From the NCBI GenBank assembly GCA_021734165.1, contig JAIPJL010000005.1, positions 1-64,000 on the forward strand: a DNA stretch of 64,000 nucleotides, given 5' to 3'. A model generated the notes under the pieces. It had not been told where the DNA came from. It searched no databases and saw nothing but the letters and a program-made list of their open reading frames with translations. Each line of letters starts with the position of its first letter. The first letter of the stretch is position 1. Below are positions 1 through 12,566 of this stretch, in pieces. Position numbers and translations under genes: made by a program. This DNA comes from a bacterium. GTDB taxonomy: Bacteria > Electryoneota > AABM5-125-24 > Hatepunaeales > Hatepunaeaceae.

Positions 1-2
1 CA

Positions 3-500
3 GGCTCATCATCGACGAGTAGCGGAAGCTTTCCCTGGTCAAAGTCGGGACTGCGTATAGGATACGTTCGTTCAGATGTGATCTCGCAACAATACCGCGA
101 TTATCAGGATGCAGATAACGCTCTTCAATCTGAAAACAGGAAATGGCTTAGAGAAGTGGAAGATATGGAGAAAGATATTGCTGAAAAAAGTAATGATCTT
201 GAAGAGCTTAGCCTAATTCTTAGTAGTGATCAGAAAAAACAATTAGAGAACGATCTAATTGAAGCACGTAAATCCTTGCAGCGTTTCAGACATGAAACAT
301 GGTACGATGAAAATAGTCAATATGTGAAGTATCGAAAAGAAATAATGGAACCAATTGATTCAAGAGTGAACGATGCTATCTGGAAAGTTGCTGAACGCGA
401 GGAATTAGATATGGTTTTTGATACTATATCAGGTAATATAGTTTATGTAAAACCGGAATTTGATATTACCGATAAAGTATTGGAAGAATTGCAGGAGTAA
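3..500 (+). CDS. OmpH/Skp-family periplasmic chaperone, 5' end outside window
   Basis: Frame stays open upstream of the called GTG to the window edge (…KSGLRIGYVRSDVISQQYRDYQDADNAL…); OmpH-like start of mature region, coiled-coil middle, directly upstream of lpxD. Confidence 0.8.
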   Translation, partial: GSSSTSSGSFPWSKSGLRIGYVRSDVISQQYRDYQDADNALQSENRKWLREVEDMEKDIAEKSNDLEELSLILSSDQKKQLENDLIEARKSLQRFRHETWYDENSQYVKYRKEIMEPIDSRVNDAIWKVAEREELDMVFDTISGNIVYVKPEFDITDKVLEELQE

Positions 501-544
501 ATTTTTTGTGGGAACTGAGAAATCAGTAAAAACGGAGATTTTTT

Positions 545-1594
545 GTGAACGCTGAATCAATTACTACCGGAGACTTGGCTGAACGATTATCTTGTGATAT
601 CGAGGGTGATCAATTTCTCATGCTTAAAGGCATTGCCACAATTGAAGAAGCCGAGCCTGATCAACTGACATTTCTTGCAAATCCCCGCTACAGGAAACAA
701 CTTACCTCATGCAGAGCAGGCGCTATTATTATCTCTTCCGATATGGAAGCATCTCCTGACATAGTTAAAATAATATCTAAAGAACCTTATAAAGATTTTC
801 GGCGTGCGCTGGAAATTTTTTATCCTGTTGTTGATGCGGATATTCCTGCTGGAATAAATCCTGGCACTCAAATTCATAAAACTGCCATAGTTGGTGGAAA
901 TGCAAGAATAGGCGCTTTTGTTGGAATTTCAGCCGGAGTTACCATCGGTGAAAATTGTACTATATACAACGGCGCTTATATAGGGCAAAATGTTGAAATA
1001 GGTTCCGGTTGTATTATTGGTTTTAATGCTGTTATTCGTAGTGATATTCAACTTGGCAATCGAGTCACAATTGGTGACGGTACAATAGTAGGTTTTGACG
1101 GATTTGGTTATACACCTGATCAGGGAGAATATTTTAAAATCCCTCAGGTTGGGACTGTTGTAATCGAAGATGATGTCGAAATTGGCGCTAATTGCTGTAT
1201 TGATAGAGCTTCAATAGGTGTAACGCGTATCGGACGAGGTAGCAAACTGGATAATCTTATTCAGGTAGCTCACGGTGTTAAAATCGGAACAAATACTGTC
1301 ATCGCCGCTCAAACCGGAATATCCGGCTCGACGACTATAGGATCGGGTGTAATTATGGGTGGACAGGTTGGAGTTGCCGGACATATAAAAGTCGGTGATG
1401 GAATGATAGTGGGCGCTCAGTCTGGCGTGACAAAATCAGTTGACATCAAAGGAGTTATATCCGGCTATCCGGCAAGACAGCATTCAGTATCACTTAGAAG
1501 AGATGCAAGTATCAGTCAGATTACGAAACTTATGAAAAGGATTAGTGAACTTGAAGCTAAAGTTGAAGGTTTATTAATGGAATTGGAGGAATAA
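545..1594 (+). CDS. lpxD: UDP-3-O-acylglucosamine N-acyltransferase LpxD
   Basis: Hexapeptide repeats (IGENCTIYNGAYIGQNVEIG), DGFGYTPDQGEYFKIPQVGTVVIEDDVEIGANCCIDRASIGVTRIGRGSKLDNLIQVAHGVKIG signature. Confidence 0.95.
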   Translation: MNAESITTGDLAERLSCDIEGDQFLMLKGIATIEEAEPDQLTFLANPRYRKQLTSCRAGAIIISSDMEASPDIVKIISKEPYKDFRRALEIFYPVVDADIPAGINPGTQIHKTAIVGGNARIGAFVGISAGVTIGENCTIYNGAYIGQNVEIGSGCIIGFNAVIRSDIQLGNRVTIGDGTIVGFDGFGYTPDQGEYFKIPQVGTVVIEDDVEIGANCCIDRASIGVTRIGRGSKLDNLIQVAHGVKIGTNTVIAAQTGISGSTTIGSGVIMGGQVGVAGHIKVGDGMIVGAQSGVTKSVDIKGVISGYPARQHSVSLRRDASISQITKLMKRISELEAKVEGLLMELEE

Positions 1595-1604
1595 TTTAAA
1601 ACTG

Positions 1605-2177
1605 ATGGAAAAACTTAAACAGCGAATAATTGATGAACAGGGTCTTGAGCGTACACTTGCCAGATTGGCACATGAAATCCTTGAAGCAAATCCTGGCACT
1701 GAGGGTTTGGCGCTAATTGGCATACGAACGCGTGGTGTTCCGCTTGCTGAACGCTTGGCGAAGCTCATTTCCACAATCGAGAACAGTGCAGATGTTCCGG
1801 TTGGCGTGCTTGATATTACGCTATATCGTGACGATTATTTAACTGCACGAAAGACTCCGCGTGTACAGGCGACAGAAATTCCGTTTGATATTTATAATCG
1901 AAACGTAGTGCTCATTGATGATGTGTTATTTACGGGACGTACAATCAGAGCTGCAATCGACGCAATCCTTGATTATGGACGACCAGCGCGTATTAAACTG
2001 GCGGTACTGATTGATCGTGGTCATCGCGAAATGCCTATCCAAGGTGATTTTATTGGGCGAAGACTTGTGACTTTGCCTGGTGAGGAGGTCAGAGTCAGAT
2101 TACGCGAAGTTGATGGCAAGGATGAAGTTGTACTCGTTGAAATGCAGGCTGAATCTTCATATGAGGAAGATAGATGA
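1605..2177 (+). CDS. pyrR: Bifunctional pyr operon regulator / uracil phosphoribosyltransferase PyrR
   Basis: PRPP loop VVLIDDVLFTGRTIRAAIDAI, GIRTRGVPLAERLA; upstream of pyrB. Confidence 0.95.
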   Translation: MEKLKQRIIDEQGLERTLARLAHEILEANPGTEGLALIGIRTRGVPLAERLAKLISTIENSADVPVGVLDITLYRDDYLTARKTPRVQATEIPFDIYNRNVVLIDDVLFTGRTIRAAIDAILDYGRPARIKLAVLIDRGHREMPIQGDFIGRRLVTLPGEEVRVRLREVDGKDEVVLVEMQAESSYEEDR

Positions 2178-3109
2178 ACAAAATTCGCTTTAATCATCTG
2201 CTTGGCTTAGAAGGACTGAGCAGCGAGGTTATTACGGAAATTCTTGATTCGGCTGAAGCATTTCTGAAAGTTCTGAGCAGACCTATTCCGAGAGTACCAT
2301 CATTAAGAGGTGTGACAGTAGCAAATCTGTTTTTCGAGTCTTCAACCAGGACGCGTATTTCATTTGAACTGGCAGAGAAAAGGCTTTCCGCTGATGTTGT
2401 CAACTTCACTGCAAGTTCATCAAGTATGAACAAAGGTGAGACAATACTTGACACAGCAAGAAATATTGAAGCAATGAAAGTCGATGTTGTTGTTATAAGA
2501 CACTTTGCTCAAGGATCACCACATTTTCTTGCTGACAGAGTGAATGCAGCAGTTATTAATGCCGGTGACGGTTCTCACGAACACCCGACTCAGGCATTAC
2601 TTGATATTATGACAATAAGACGCAAGACGGGAGATTTGAAAGGCTTAAAAGTACTCATTCTTGGAGATATAGCACACAGCAGAGTTGCTCGCTCAAATAT
2701 CTATGGTCTTCTTACGATGGGTGTGAATGTAAAAATATGCGGTCCATCAACATTAATACCTCGCGAGATTGAGAGTATGGGTATCGAGGTAACGCATGAT
2801 CTCGAAGAGGGACTTGACTGGTGTGATGTTGTCAATGTATTACGCATTCAGCTTGAACGACAGAATGAGGGTTTAATTCCGTCGCTTCGTGAGTATCAGC
2901 GCTCATTTGGATTAACCAGAAACCACCTTGAGCGAGTTGGCGGTGAGAAGATAATAATGCATCCGGGACCGATGAATAGAGGCGTCGAAATTGATTCCGA
3001 TGTCGCTGACGGACCAGGTTCGGTAATACTTAGTCAGGTTACTCATGGTGTGGCGGTCAGAATGGCGGTTTTATACTTAATTTCAGGTCGGGAGCAGTCA
3101 ATTGAATAA
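2174..3109 (+). CDS. pyrB: Aspartate carbamoyltransferase catalytic subunit
   Basis: FFESSTRTRISFELAEKRL, DGSHEHPTQALLDIMTIRR, HPGPMNRGVEID. Confidence 0.96.
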   Translation: MNKIRFNHLLGLEGLSSEVITEILDSAEAFLKVLSRPIPRVPSLRGVTVANLFFESSTRTRISFELAEKRLSADVVNFTASSSSMNKGETILDTARNIEAMKVDVVVIRHFAQGSPHFLADRVNAAVINAGDGSHEHPTQALLDIMTIRRKTGDLKGLKVLILGDIAHSRVARSNIYGLLTMGVNVKICGPSTLIPREIESMGIEVTHDLEEGLDWCDVVNVLRIQLERQNEGLIPSLREYQRSFGLTRNHLERVGGEKIIMHPGPMNRGVEIDSDVADGPGSVILSQVTHGVAVRMAVLYLISGREQSIE

Positions 3110-4442
3110 AATAAATACACAGACACAGCCACAGCCTCCAAAAGGCTGGCGTTCCTATTCCAGCGATAAGTTAGCGCTTCGTAATGTTTTGTTGATAGAT
3201 CCGGCTCAGAATCTTAAGAAACGAGCGGATTTGATTATCGAAAACGGAATCATTCAGCAGATTGGTGAGATTACGGATGGTTGGGATGGGGAAATAATTG
3301 ATGGAAGCAAACTGATTGCCTGTCCGGGTCTTTTCGATATGCACGTGCACCTGAGGGAACCTGGATATGAGCATAAAGAAACCATTTACAGTGGTTGTCA
3401 TGCTGCAGCATCAGGTGGTTTCACTGGCGTAGCGCCTATGCCAAATACTGATCCGGCAATAGACAACCCTGGACTCGTGAATATATTACGTGAGAAAGCT
3501 GTGGGATTTCCGGTAGAAGTTCATCCCATTGCAGCAATTACTCTCGGCAGAAAGGGTAAGAATCTATCTGAGATCGGTGAGTTAGTCGATACGGGGGTAA
3601 TGGTTTTCTCAGACGATGGTTCACCTATAGTGATTGCGGATCTTATGCGTCGGGCGCTTGAATATACTAATATGTTCGGAGCGACTATAAGTGAGCATAG
3701 CGAAGATGCTTCCTTAACCATGGGTGGAGTCATGCATGAAGGCGCAGTTTCAACAAGGTTAGGGCTGCCTGGCTGGCCTGGAATTGGTGAAGAGATTGCC
3801 ATTGACCGCAATGTTCGTCTTGCTGAATTTACTGGCGGAAAGCTCCACATTGCCCACATTTCAACCGCTGCGTCATTGGAAATAATCAGGCGCGCTAAAA
3901 AGAATGGAATCAATGTAACAGCAGAAGTGACGCCTCATCATTTAACTCTAGATTGTAGTCTGCTTGATGGTTTCGATAGTAATTACAAGGTTAATCCACC
4001 TCTTCGCACTAAAGAAGATGTTATTGCTCTTCAGGAAGGTTTGGCGGATGGTTCAATCGATGTTATTGCGACCGATCATGCTCCGCACGCGCCTGATGAG
4101 AAAGAAGTTGAATTTATCAAGGCTCCCTTTGGCATGATCGGACTTGAGACAGCTCTTGGAATTATTCACTCAAAACTTGTATTAACCGGAAAGCTCACCA
4201 TCGAAAGAATGATCGAAGCAATGACTTCCGCGCCAAGAAAAGTGATGGGATTAAGTGATGTGAGTATTAAAGCTGGCGAGACAGCTAATCTGACATTATT
4301 CAATCCTGATGAAAAATGGCGAGTGGATAGAGATTTGTTTAATTCCAAATCAAAAAATACTCCTTTCCATGGCATGGAATTAACCGGAAGAGCAGTCGGA
4401 GTGATCAATCGTGGATTGGTTTGGATTAAAGATGAGAAGTAA
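3102..4442 (+). CDS. pyrC: Dihydroorotase
   Basis: DMHVHLREPGYEHKETI, ATDHAPHAPDEK, overlaps pyrB end. Confidence 0.96.
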   Translation: MNKINTQTQPQPPKGWRSYSSDKLALRNVLLIDPAQNLKKRADLIIENGIIQQIGEITDGWDGEIIDGSKLIACPGLFDMHVHLREPGYEHKETIYSGCHAAASGGFTGVAPMPNTDPAIDNPGLVNILREKAVGFPVEVHPIAAITLGRKGKNLSEIGELVDTGVMVFSDDGSPIVIADLMRRALEYTNMFGATISEHSEDASLTMGGVMHEGAVSTRLGLPGWPGIGEEIAIDRNVRLAEFTGGKLHIAHISTAASLEIIRRAKKNGINVTAEVTPHHLTLDCSLLDGFDSNYKVNPPLRTKEDVIALQEGLADGSIDVIATDHAPHAPDEKEVEFIKAPFGMIGLETALGIIHSKLVLTGKLTIERMIEAMTSAPRKVMGLSDVSIKAGETANLTLFNPDEKWRVDRDLFNSKSKNTPFHGMELTGRAVGVINRGLVWIKDEK

Positions 4443-4532
4443 GTTATGAGTTACGAGTAGCGAGTTACGAGTGATGGGATTTGAGCACCGCAGAGGTGTG
4501 TTCTCACCCAGCGGAAGAAACTCTACTACAAT

Positions 4533-4552
4533 GCAGGATGAGGACATCCTGC
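4533..4552. repeat. Short perfect hairpin GCAGGATG-AGGA-CATCCTGC
   Basis: 8-bp perfect stem in the pyrC-lepA intergenic region. Confidence 0.75.
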
Positions 4553-4628
4553 ACCACTCTCAATGTCAACCAGATCTGTCCCTGCGTAGGCAGGGGAATG
4601 CTTGTCCTACTGTTAAATTAGATTTGGA

Positions 4629-6446
4629 ATGATTAAGAAGAACATACGAAACTTCTGTATAATTGCACATATAGATCATGGAAAATCAACACTTGCTGAC
4701 CGACTGCTTGAGGCTACTGGTCTAATTGCGTCTATAGGTGAAAGAACTCAGTTCCTTGATGATATGGATCTTGAGCGTGAGCGCGGGATTACGATTAAAG
4801 CGCATGCCATAACTATGAATCATAAAGCAGCGGATGGGATTGAGTATGTACTAAATCTTATTGATACTCCCGGACATGTTGATTTTAGCTATGAAGTATC
4901 TCGTTCACTTGCTGCATGTGAAGGGGCTATATTGCTTGTGGATGCTTCTCAGGGTGTTGAAGCGCAGACAATCGCTAACGTATATCTTGCTTTAGAGAAT
5001 GATCTGACAATTATTCCGGCAATCAACAAGATTGATCTTGTCTCTGCGCAGCCCGATTTAGTACAACAGCAAATTATGGATTTAATTGGCTGTGAAGCAG
5101 ATGAAGTCCTAAGAATCAGCGCCAGGCAGGGAATAGGGATCGATCAGGTTATAAATGCAGTAATAGATTTGATACCTCCACCAAAACCATATTCAGACAA
5201 ATTTTCAAGCATTGAAGATGAACCACTCCAGGCATTAATATTTGATTCAATTTTTGATAATTACCGCGGGGCTATTCCCTATATAAAAGTTGTTAGTGGT
5301 GTATTAAAACCCGATCAGATGATATTTTTTCATTCAACCCGAAAAAAATATCAGGTTGATGAAGTAGGATTGCTGAGGCTTAAAAGAGAACCTCAAAAAC
5401 AACTTGCAGCAGGTGAAGTTGGCTATATAATTCCGGGTTGTAAAGAGGTTGGAGAAACGCGCGTTGGCGATACAATCGGAGATGTTGAAAATCCATTACC
5501 CAAACCACTTTCTGGTTATCGTGAACCAAAACCGATGGTTTATGCAGGATTGTATCCAACTGACGCCGACGAATATGAAGATTTCCAGAATGCTCTCGCG
5601 AAGCTGAAGCTTAATGATGCATCGCTTCAGTATGAACCGGAAACTTCAGGCGCTTTGGGATTTGGATTCCGATGTGGTTTCCTCGGCTTGTTACATTTGG
5701 AGATCGTGCAGGAACGCCTTGAGCGAGAATACAATCTTGATCTGGTCTCAACCGTACCGAATGTTAAATATAGGATCGCATGCACTGATGACCAAATTCT
5801 GTATGTGGATAATCCTGTTCATTTACCATCACCAATGGCAATAAAAGAGGTTGAAGAACCAATTGTCAAGGCGCAGATTGTGACGCCGCCGGAATTTATC
5901 GGCGCCATAATGCAGCTTTCGATGGAGCGTCGTGGAATATACGAGAATACGGAATATCTAGACCCACAGCGCGCGGTACTCCATTTCAAGATGCCCTTAG
6001 CAGAAATTATTTATGATTTTTATGACAGATTAAAGTCCATGTCAAGGGGTTATGCATCGTTCGATTATGAACATACAGGCTGGGCTGTTACCAAAATGGT
6101 TCGTCTTGATATACTCTTAAATGGTGAGTTAATTGATGCGTTGTCGGTAATTGTACATGAGGATAAAGCCTATGCCTGGGGTCGTAGGGTTGTCGATAAG
6201 CTGGCTCAGATAATTCCCCGCCAGATGTTCGAGGTGGCAATTCAAGCGGCAATCAGTTCCCGGATTATTGCAAGAGCGACGGTCAGAGCACTCAGAAAGA
6301 ACGTTCTTGCAAAGTGTTATGGTGGTGATATTACCCGCAAGCGAAAACTGCTTGAGAAGCAGAAAGAGGGTAAGAAACGAATGAAGATGTTAGGACACGT
6401 GGAAGTGCCACAGGAAGCGTTTATGGCTATACTGAAGTCGGATTAA
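4629..6446 (+). CDS. lepA: Elongation factor 4 (LepA GTPase)
   Basis: [37 protein letters not shown], LepA C-terminal [17 protein letters not shown]. Confidence 0.97.
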   Translation: MIKKNIRNFCIIAHIDHGKSTLADRLLEATGLIASIGERTQFLDDMDLERERGITIKAHAITMNHKAADGIEYVLNLIDTPGHVDFSYEVSRSLAACEGAILLVDASQGVEAQTIANVYLALENDLTIIPAINKIDLVSAQPDLVQQQIMDLIGCEADEVLRISARQGIGIDQVINAVIDLIPPPKPYSDKFSSIEDEPLQALIFDSIFDNYRGAIPYIKVVSGVLKPDQMIFFHSTRKKYQVDEVGLLRLKREPQKQLAAGEVGYIIPGCKEVGETRVGDTIGDVENPLPKPLSGYREPKPMVYAGLYPTDADEYEDFQNALAKLKLNDASLQYEPETSGALGFGFRCGFLGLLHLEIVQERLEREYNLDLVSTVPNVKYRIACTDDQILYVDNPVHLPSPMAIKEVEEPIVKAQIVTPPEFIGAIMQLSMERRGIYENTEYLDPQRAVLHFKMPLAEIIYDFYDRLKSMSRGYASFDYEHTGWAVTKMVRLDILLNGELIDALSVIVHEDKAYAWGRRVVDKLAQIIPRQMFEVAIQAAISSRIIARATVRALRKNVLAKCYGGDITRKRKLLEKQKEGKKRMKMLGHVEVPQEAFMAILKSD

Positions 6447-6704
6447 TAAAGATATTAGGTGCAATAGGAGCGCTGTTTCGTCCACACGTGACAGGAAACG
6501 AAGCCTATTCCTCAATACTTGGGAACATTTCCTTATGATTGACACTTTAACTGATAACTTAACTTAAATTTCTCAAAGCAGGTAAAATCCAAATTTCACA
6601 AAATAGGATTTAAAACGGAATCTACAAATAATAACAATCAAAAACCAGCGCCCCGAACATCATTTTATACATGTCTGAAGACATATCGCAAACGGTTATG
6701 GCTG

Positions 6705-7511
6705 TTGAGAAATAAAAACGGTTCAGGGGCGAGTTTAGTGCTTGCAATCTGGCTTGGAATTCTGTTCATTCCTGAAATGCTTTTAAGAGTATTTTTTCAT
6801 CAGGAAGATAAACCGAAAAATGCTACTCGCGAATGGATAGAATTGATAGTCAGCATTGTTATTGTTGTGTTCTTTATTCGATTGACGGTTGTCGAAGCGT
6901 TCAGAATACCGACCGGCAGTATGGAAGACACCTTATTAGTCGGGGATTTTCTACTTGTAAACAAATTCGTTTATGGGGTGAGATCGCCGGACTGGGTAGG
7001 TATCCCCTTTACAAAAGCCGGATTTTTCATCCCTAATTTTCGTTTGCCAAGTATCAAGGAACCAAAGCAGAATGATGTTGTTGTATTCAGATATCCTCTT
7101 GATCCACACCTTTCATATATAAAAAGATGTGTTGCGACTGAAGGACAGACAGTTGAGATTCGAGATAAACAGGTTTTTGTTGATGGGATTCCTTTCGAGA
7201 ATCCTCCTCGATCTAAGTTCGTAAGCGAAATCACCTATCCTAAAACTTACGTTGAAAGAGCTATTGTGCCTCGAAATATTCAAATGCGTAATCGCGATAA
7301 TTTTGGCCCAATAACTGTTCCCAAAGGTCATTTATTCGTTATGGGTGATAATCGCGATAATTCTGCTGACAGCCGCTATTGGGGATTCCTGTCACGTGAT
7401 TTGATAATCGGTAAAGCGCTGATTATATATTTTTCATGGGATCATCTATCCGCTTGGTTTAAATTAAATGAAAAGATTCGCTGGGGAAGAATCGGAAACC
7501 TCATACGATAG
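6705..7511 (+). CDS. lepB: Signal peptidase I
   Basis: IPTGSMEDTLLVGDFLLVNKF, YIKRCVATEGQ, MGDNRDNSADSRYWGFL. Confidence 0.93.
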   Translation: MRNKNGSGASLVLAIWLGILFIPEMLLRVFFHQEDKPKNATREWIELIVSIVIVVFFIRLTVVEAFRIPTGSMEDTLLVGDFLLVNKFVYGVRSPDWVGIPFTKAGFFIPNFRLPSIKEPKQNDVVVFRYPLDPHLSYIKRCVATEGQTVEIRDKQVFVDGIPFENPPRSKFVSEITYPKTYVERAIVPRNIQMRNRDNFGPITVPKGHLFVMGDNRDNSADSRYWGFLSRDLIIGKALIIYFSWDHLSAWFKLNEKIRWGRIGNLIR

Positions 7512-7588
7512 CTTAGTGCAACCTTACTAAAAATGCCATCCGAGTTGCAATTTAAGATCACTTGCATTAAATTTACAATTTCCCGTAA

Positions 7589-9607
<2,019 letters not shown>

Positions 9608-9658
9608 ATCAAAGTTTACGATTTTTTAAATTTAGTAAAATTTTTCAGGACATTTTTA

Positions 9659-10222
9659 ATGGCAACAACGGCGGATATCAAAAACGGCTTAGTAATACAG
9701 CTTGACAATCAACTGGTTACTGTGGTAGAATTTCTTCATGTAAAACCCGGTAAGGGCGGAGCTTTTGTACGTACAAAACTGAAGAATGTCATAACTGGTC
9801 GCGTGATTGACAGGACGTTCAGATCCGGAGAGAAACTGGATATGGTCAGGCTTGAAGATAGAAATATGCAATTTCTCTATAAAGAGGGTGAGGAATATAT
9901 ATTTATGGATCAGGAAACCTTCGATCAGATACCTATTTCAGGTGATTTGGCTGAAGATGCTGCTCCATTTATGAAAGAGGGTGAAATTGTAAGAGTTTCT
10001 ATGCATGACGGTAAACCTATTATAATTGAACTGCCTAATTTCATTAATTTTGAAATTGTAGAATGTGAACCGGGTATGAAGGGTGATACCGTTTCTAATG
10101 TAACAAAACCTGCTACGCTTGAGACTGGAGCTATCGTTCAGGTGCCGTTATTTATCGAAGAAGGTGAGTTAATCCGGGTTGATACCAGAACCGGAACTTA
10201 TCTTGAAAGAGCCAAAGATTAA
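9659..10222 (+). CDS. efp: Elongation factor P
   Basis: EFLHVKPGKGGAFVRTKLKNVITGRVIDRTFRSGEK; C-terminal VDTRTGTYLERA. Confidence 0.97.
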   Translation: MATTADIKNGLVIQLDNQLVTVVEFLHVKPGKGGAFVRTKLKNVITGRVIDRTFRSGEKLDMVRLEDRNMQFLYKEGEEYIFMDQETFDQIPISGDLAEDAAPFMKEGEIVRVSMHDGKPIIIELPNFINFEIVECEPGMKGDTVSNVTKPATLETGAIVQVPLFIEEGELIRVDTRTGTYLERAKD

Positions 10223-10235
10223 GCTGGGGTGAAGG

Positions 10236-10721
10236 ATGAAAATAGCGGAAATTCGCCGACTGGTAAAGCTTGTTGAAACAAGCGAAATTACGGAGATCGA
10301 GATCGAGGAAGAGGGCTCTCGCATTAAGATTGTAAAACAGCAGGCAATGAGCTATCAACAGCCTGTACAGACTGTTTTCCCAGCAGGTTTTTCTGGACAG
10401 GCATCACCTGCTGTTAATATAGGAGATCAGAATACCGCATTGTTGAATGCTTGTAAAAGCGCAGAGATTGCTTCTGATAACCTTACTAAAGTAATCTCAC
10501 CAATGGTCGGCACTTTCTACCGCGCTCCATCACCTGAAGCCCCTTCTTATGTTAATATCGGAGATCATGTTAATATTGGGCAGGTATTATGTATCATAGA
10601 AGCCATGAAGTTAATGAACGAGATCGAAGCTGAAGTGTCCGGTAAGATAGTAAAAATTCCGGTTGAAAATGCTTCGCCGGTTGAATTTGGACAGACGATC
10701 TTTGAAATTGAACCTGATTAA
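10236..10721 (+). CDS. accB: Biotin carboxyl carrier protein of acetyl-CoA carboxylase
   Basis: Biotinylation motif IIEAMKLMNEIEAEVSG. Confidence 0.95.
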   Translation: MKIAEIRRLVKLVETSEITEIEIEEEGSRIKIVKQQAMSYQQPVQTVFPAGFSGQASPAVNIGDQNTALLNACKSAEIASDNLTKVISPMVGTFYRAPSPEAPSYVNIGDHVNIGQVLCIIEAMKLMNEIEAEVSGKIVKIPVENASPVEFGQTIFEIEPD

Positions 10722-12055
10722 TGTTTAAAAGGATTTTAATAGCAAATAGAGGCGAGATTGCACTACGCGTGATTCGAGCATGTCGTGAAATGGGCATAAA
10801 TAGTGTAGCAGTTTATAGTCAAGCTGATAAAGATGCACTTCATGTTAAATTTGCTGATGAAGCAGTATGTATCGGTCCACCAAGAAGTTCTGATAGTTAT
10901 CTTAATATTCCTCGCATCATAAGCGCAGCGGAGATTACCAGCGCGGACGCGATTCATCCTGGTTATGGATTCCTGGCAGAGAATGCGCAGTTTGCCGAGA
11001 TGTGCATTGATTCCGGAATTGCCTTTATAGGACCTGATCCGGATACTATCGTGCGGATGGGTGATAAAGCCCTTGCCAGGAAAACCGTTGCGGATGCCGG
11101 AGTATCAATATTACCCGGTAGCGCCGGTATTATTAAAGACGAGAATGAGGCAGTTGAACAAGCTGAGTTAGTTGGCTATCCGGTAATCTTGAAAGCCACA
11201 GCGGGAGGCGGCGGTAAAGGAATGAGGGTAGTTCATTCATCCACTGATTTATCCCGCAGCTTTACTATGGCAAGCGTAGAAGCTGAGATGGCGTTTGGAA
11301 ACGGTGGTATATATCTTGAACGCTACTTGGAACATCCACGTCATATTGAAATACAAGTAATGGGATATGAGGATGGTAGTATTATTAGCTACGGCGAACG
11401 TGACTGTTCTATTCAACGCAGACATCAGAAACTTCTCGAAGAGAGTCCGTCACCGGCAGTGACGCCAGAATTGAGAAAGACACTGCGTGAAGCTGCTACA
11501 AATGTCGCAAGAGCTGTTAAATATATTGGCGCCGGTACTATAGAATTTCTTGTCGAAGGTGGTGAATTCTTCTTTATGGAAATGAATACCCGCATACAGG
11601 TTGAACATCCGGTCAGTGAGATGGTTTCTCAAGTTGATCTCTTAAAAGAACAGATTCGGGCTTCTGCAGGTGAAAAACCAGGTAATTTAAATCCTCGTCT
11701 CGAGGGTCACGCAATAGAATGCAGGATTAACGCTGAGGATCCGGAAAGAGGCTTCATGCCTTCACCTGGTAAAATAACTGCTTTTCATGTACCGGGAGGG
11801 ATGGGTATTAGAGTTGATACTCATGCTTATGCAGGTTATATTATACCTCCATACTATGATTCTTTAATTGCTAAATTAATTGCCTTTGGCGCTGACAGAC
11901 AGGAAGCATTGATGAGGATGCGACGTGCCTTAGATGAATTTATTATTGAAGGAGTTTCAACGACAATTTCGCTTCAGGAAAAGATATTAAGGGATTCTCA
12001 ATTTGCAGATGGTAATTTTGACACAACCTTCATGGAGCATTTTTTAAATAAATAA
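10721..12055 (+). CDS. accC: Biotin carboxylase, acetyl-CoA carboxylase subunit
   Basis: MFKRILIANRGEIALRVIRACREMGI, KATAGGGGKGMRVV, EMNTRIQVEHPVSEMV. Confidence 0.96.
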   Translation: MFKRILIANRGEIALRVIRACREMGINSVAVYSQADKDALHVKFADEAVCIGPPRSSDSYLNIPRIISAAEITSADAIHPGYGFLAENAQFAEMCIDSGIAFIGPDPDTIVRMGDKALARKTVADAGVSILPGSAGIIKDENEAVEQAELVGYPVILKATAGGGGKGMRVVHSSTDLSRSFTMASVEAEMAFGNGGIYLERYLEHPRHIEIQVMGYEDGSIISYGERDCSIQRRHQKLLEESPSPAVTPELRKTLREAATNVARAVKYIGAGTIEFLVEGGEFFFMEMNTRIQVEHPVSEMVSQVDLLKEQIRASAGEKPGNLNPRLEGHAIECRINAEDPERGFMPSPGKITAFHVPGGMGIRVDTHAYAGYIIPPYYDSLIAKLIAFGADRQEALMRMRRALDEFIIEGVSTTISLQEKILRDSQFADGNFDTTFMEHFLNK

Positions 12056-12167
12056 AATTTAATTTTTGCAGGTTTGTTTCACACAAATTTGGTTTGCATA
12101 AACCAAAAAAGAAATTAAGTACTCACAATCGATTTTATGAGTACAAACAACATTTTGAGGAGGAGAA

Positions 12168-12560
12168 ATGAATACACCAAATGATTTGAAGTACACCAAA
12201 GATCATGAATGGGTTAAAATAGAGGGCGACGAAGCAATAATTGGTATTACTGACTATGCGCAAGGTGAATTAGGTGATATAGTCTTCATTGATCTGCCGG
12301 AAATTGGGATGCATCTTACGCAGTTCACGGCTTTTGGAGTCATTGAAGCTGTTAAAGCTGCTGCTGATATGTATGCTCCGATATCGGGTGAGATCTCATC
12401 TGTAAATGGACTGTTAGATGATTCACCTGAACTCATCAATAAAAGTCCTTATGAAGACGGATGGATTGTTAAAGTAAAAGCTTTCGATATCGAGGAAGTA
12501 GAAACGCTTATGAGTGCAGAAGAATATCGAAAACTGATTGAAGTGGAAAGCGGGGACTGA
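12168..12560 (+). CDS. gcvH: Glycine cleavage system H protein
   Basis: YTKDHEWVKIEGDEAIIGITDYAQGELGDIVFIDLPEIG, lipoyl-Lys region GVIEAVKAAADMYAPISGE. Confidence 0.96.
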   Translation: MNTPNDLKYTKDHEWVKIEGDEAIIGITDYAQGELGDIVFIDLPEIGMHLTQFTAFGVIEAVKAAADMYAPISGEISSVNGLLDDSPELINKSPYEDGWIVKVKAFDIEEVETLMSAEEYRKLIEVESGD

Positions 12561-12566
12561 AACAAC

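Noticed and set aside
6447-6704. Hidden small gene or RNA between lepA and lepB
   Set aside because: No ORF with signal or conserved motif and no strong hairpin seen by eye; could include an N-terminal extension of lepB
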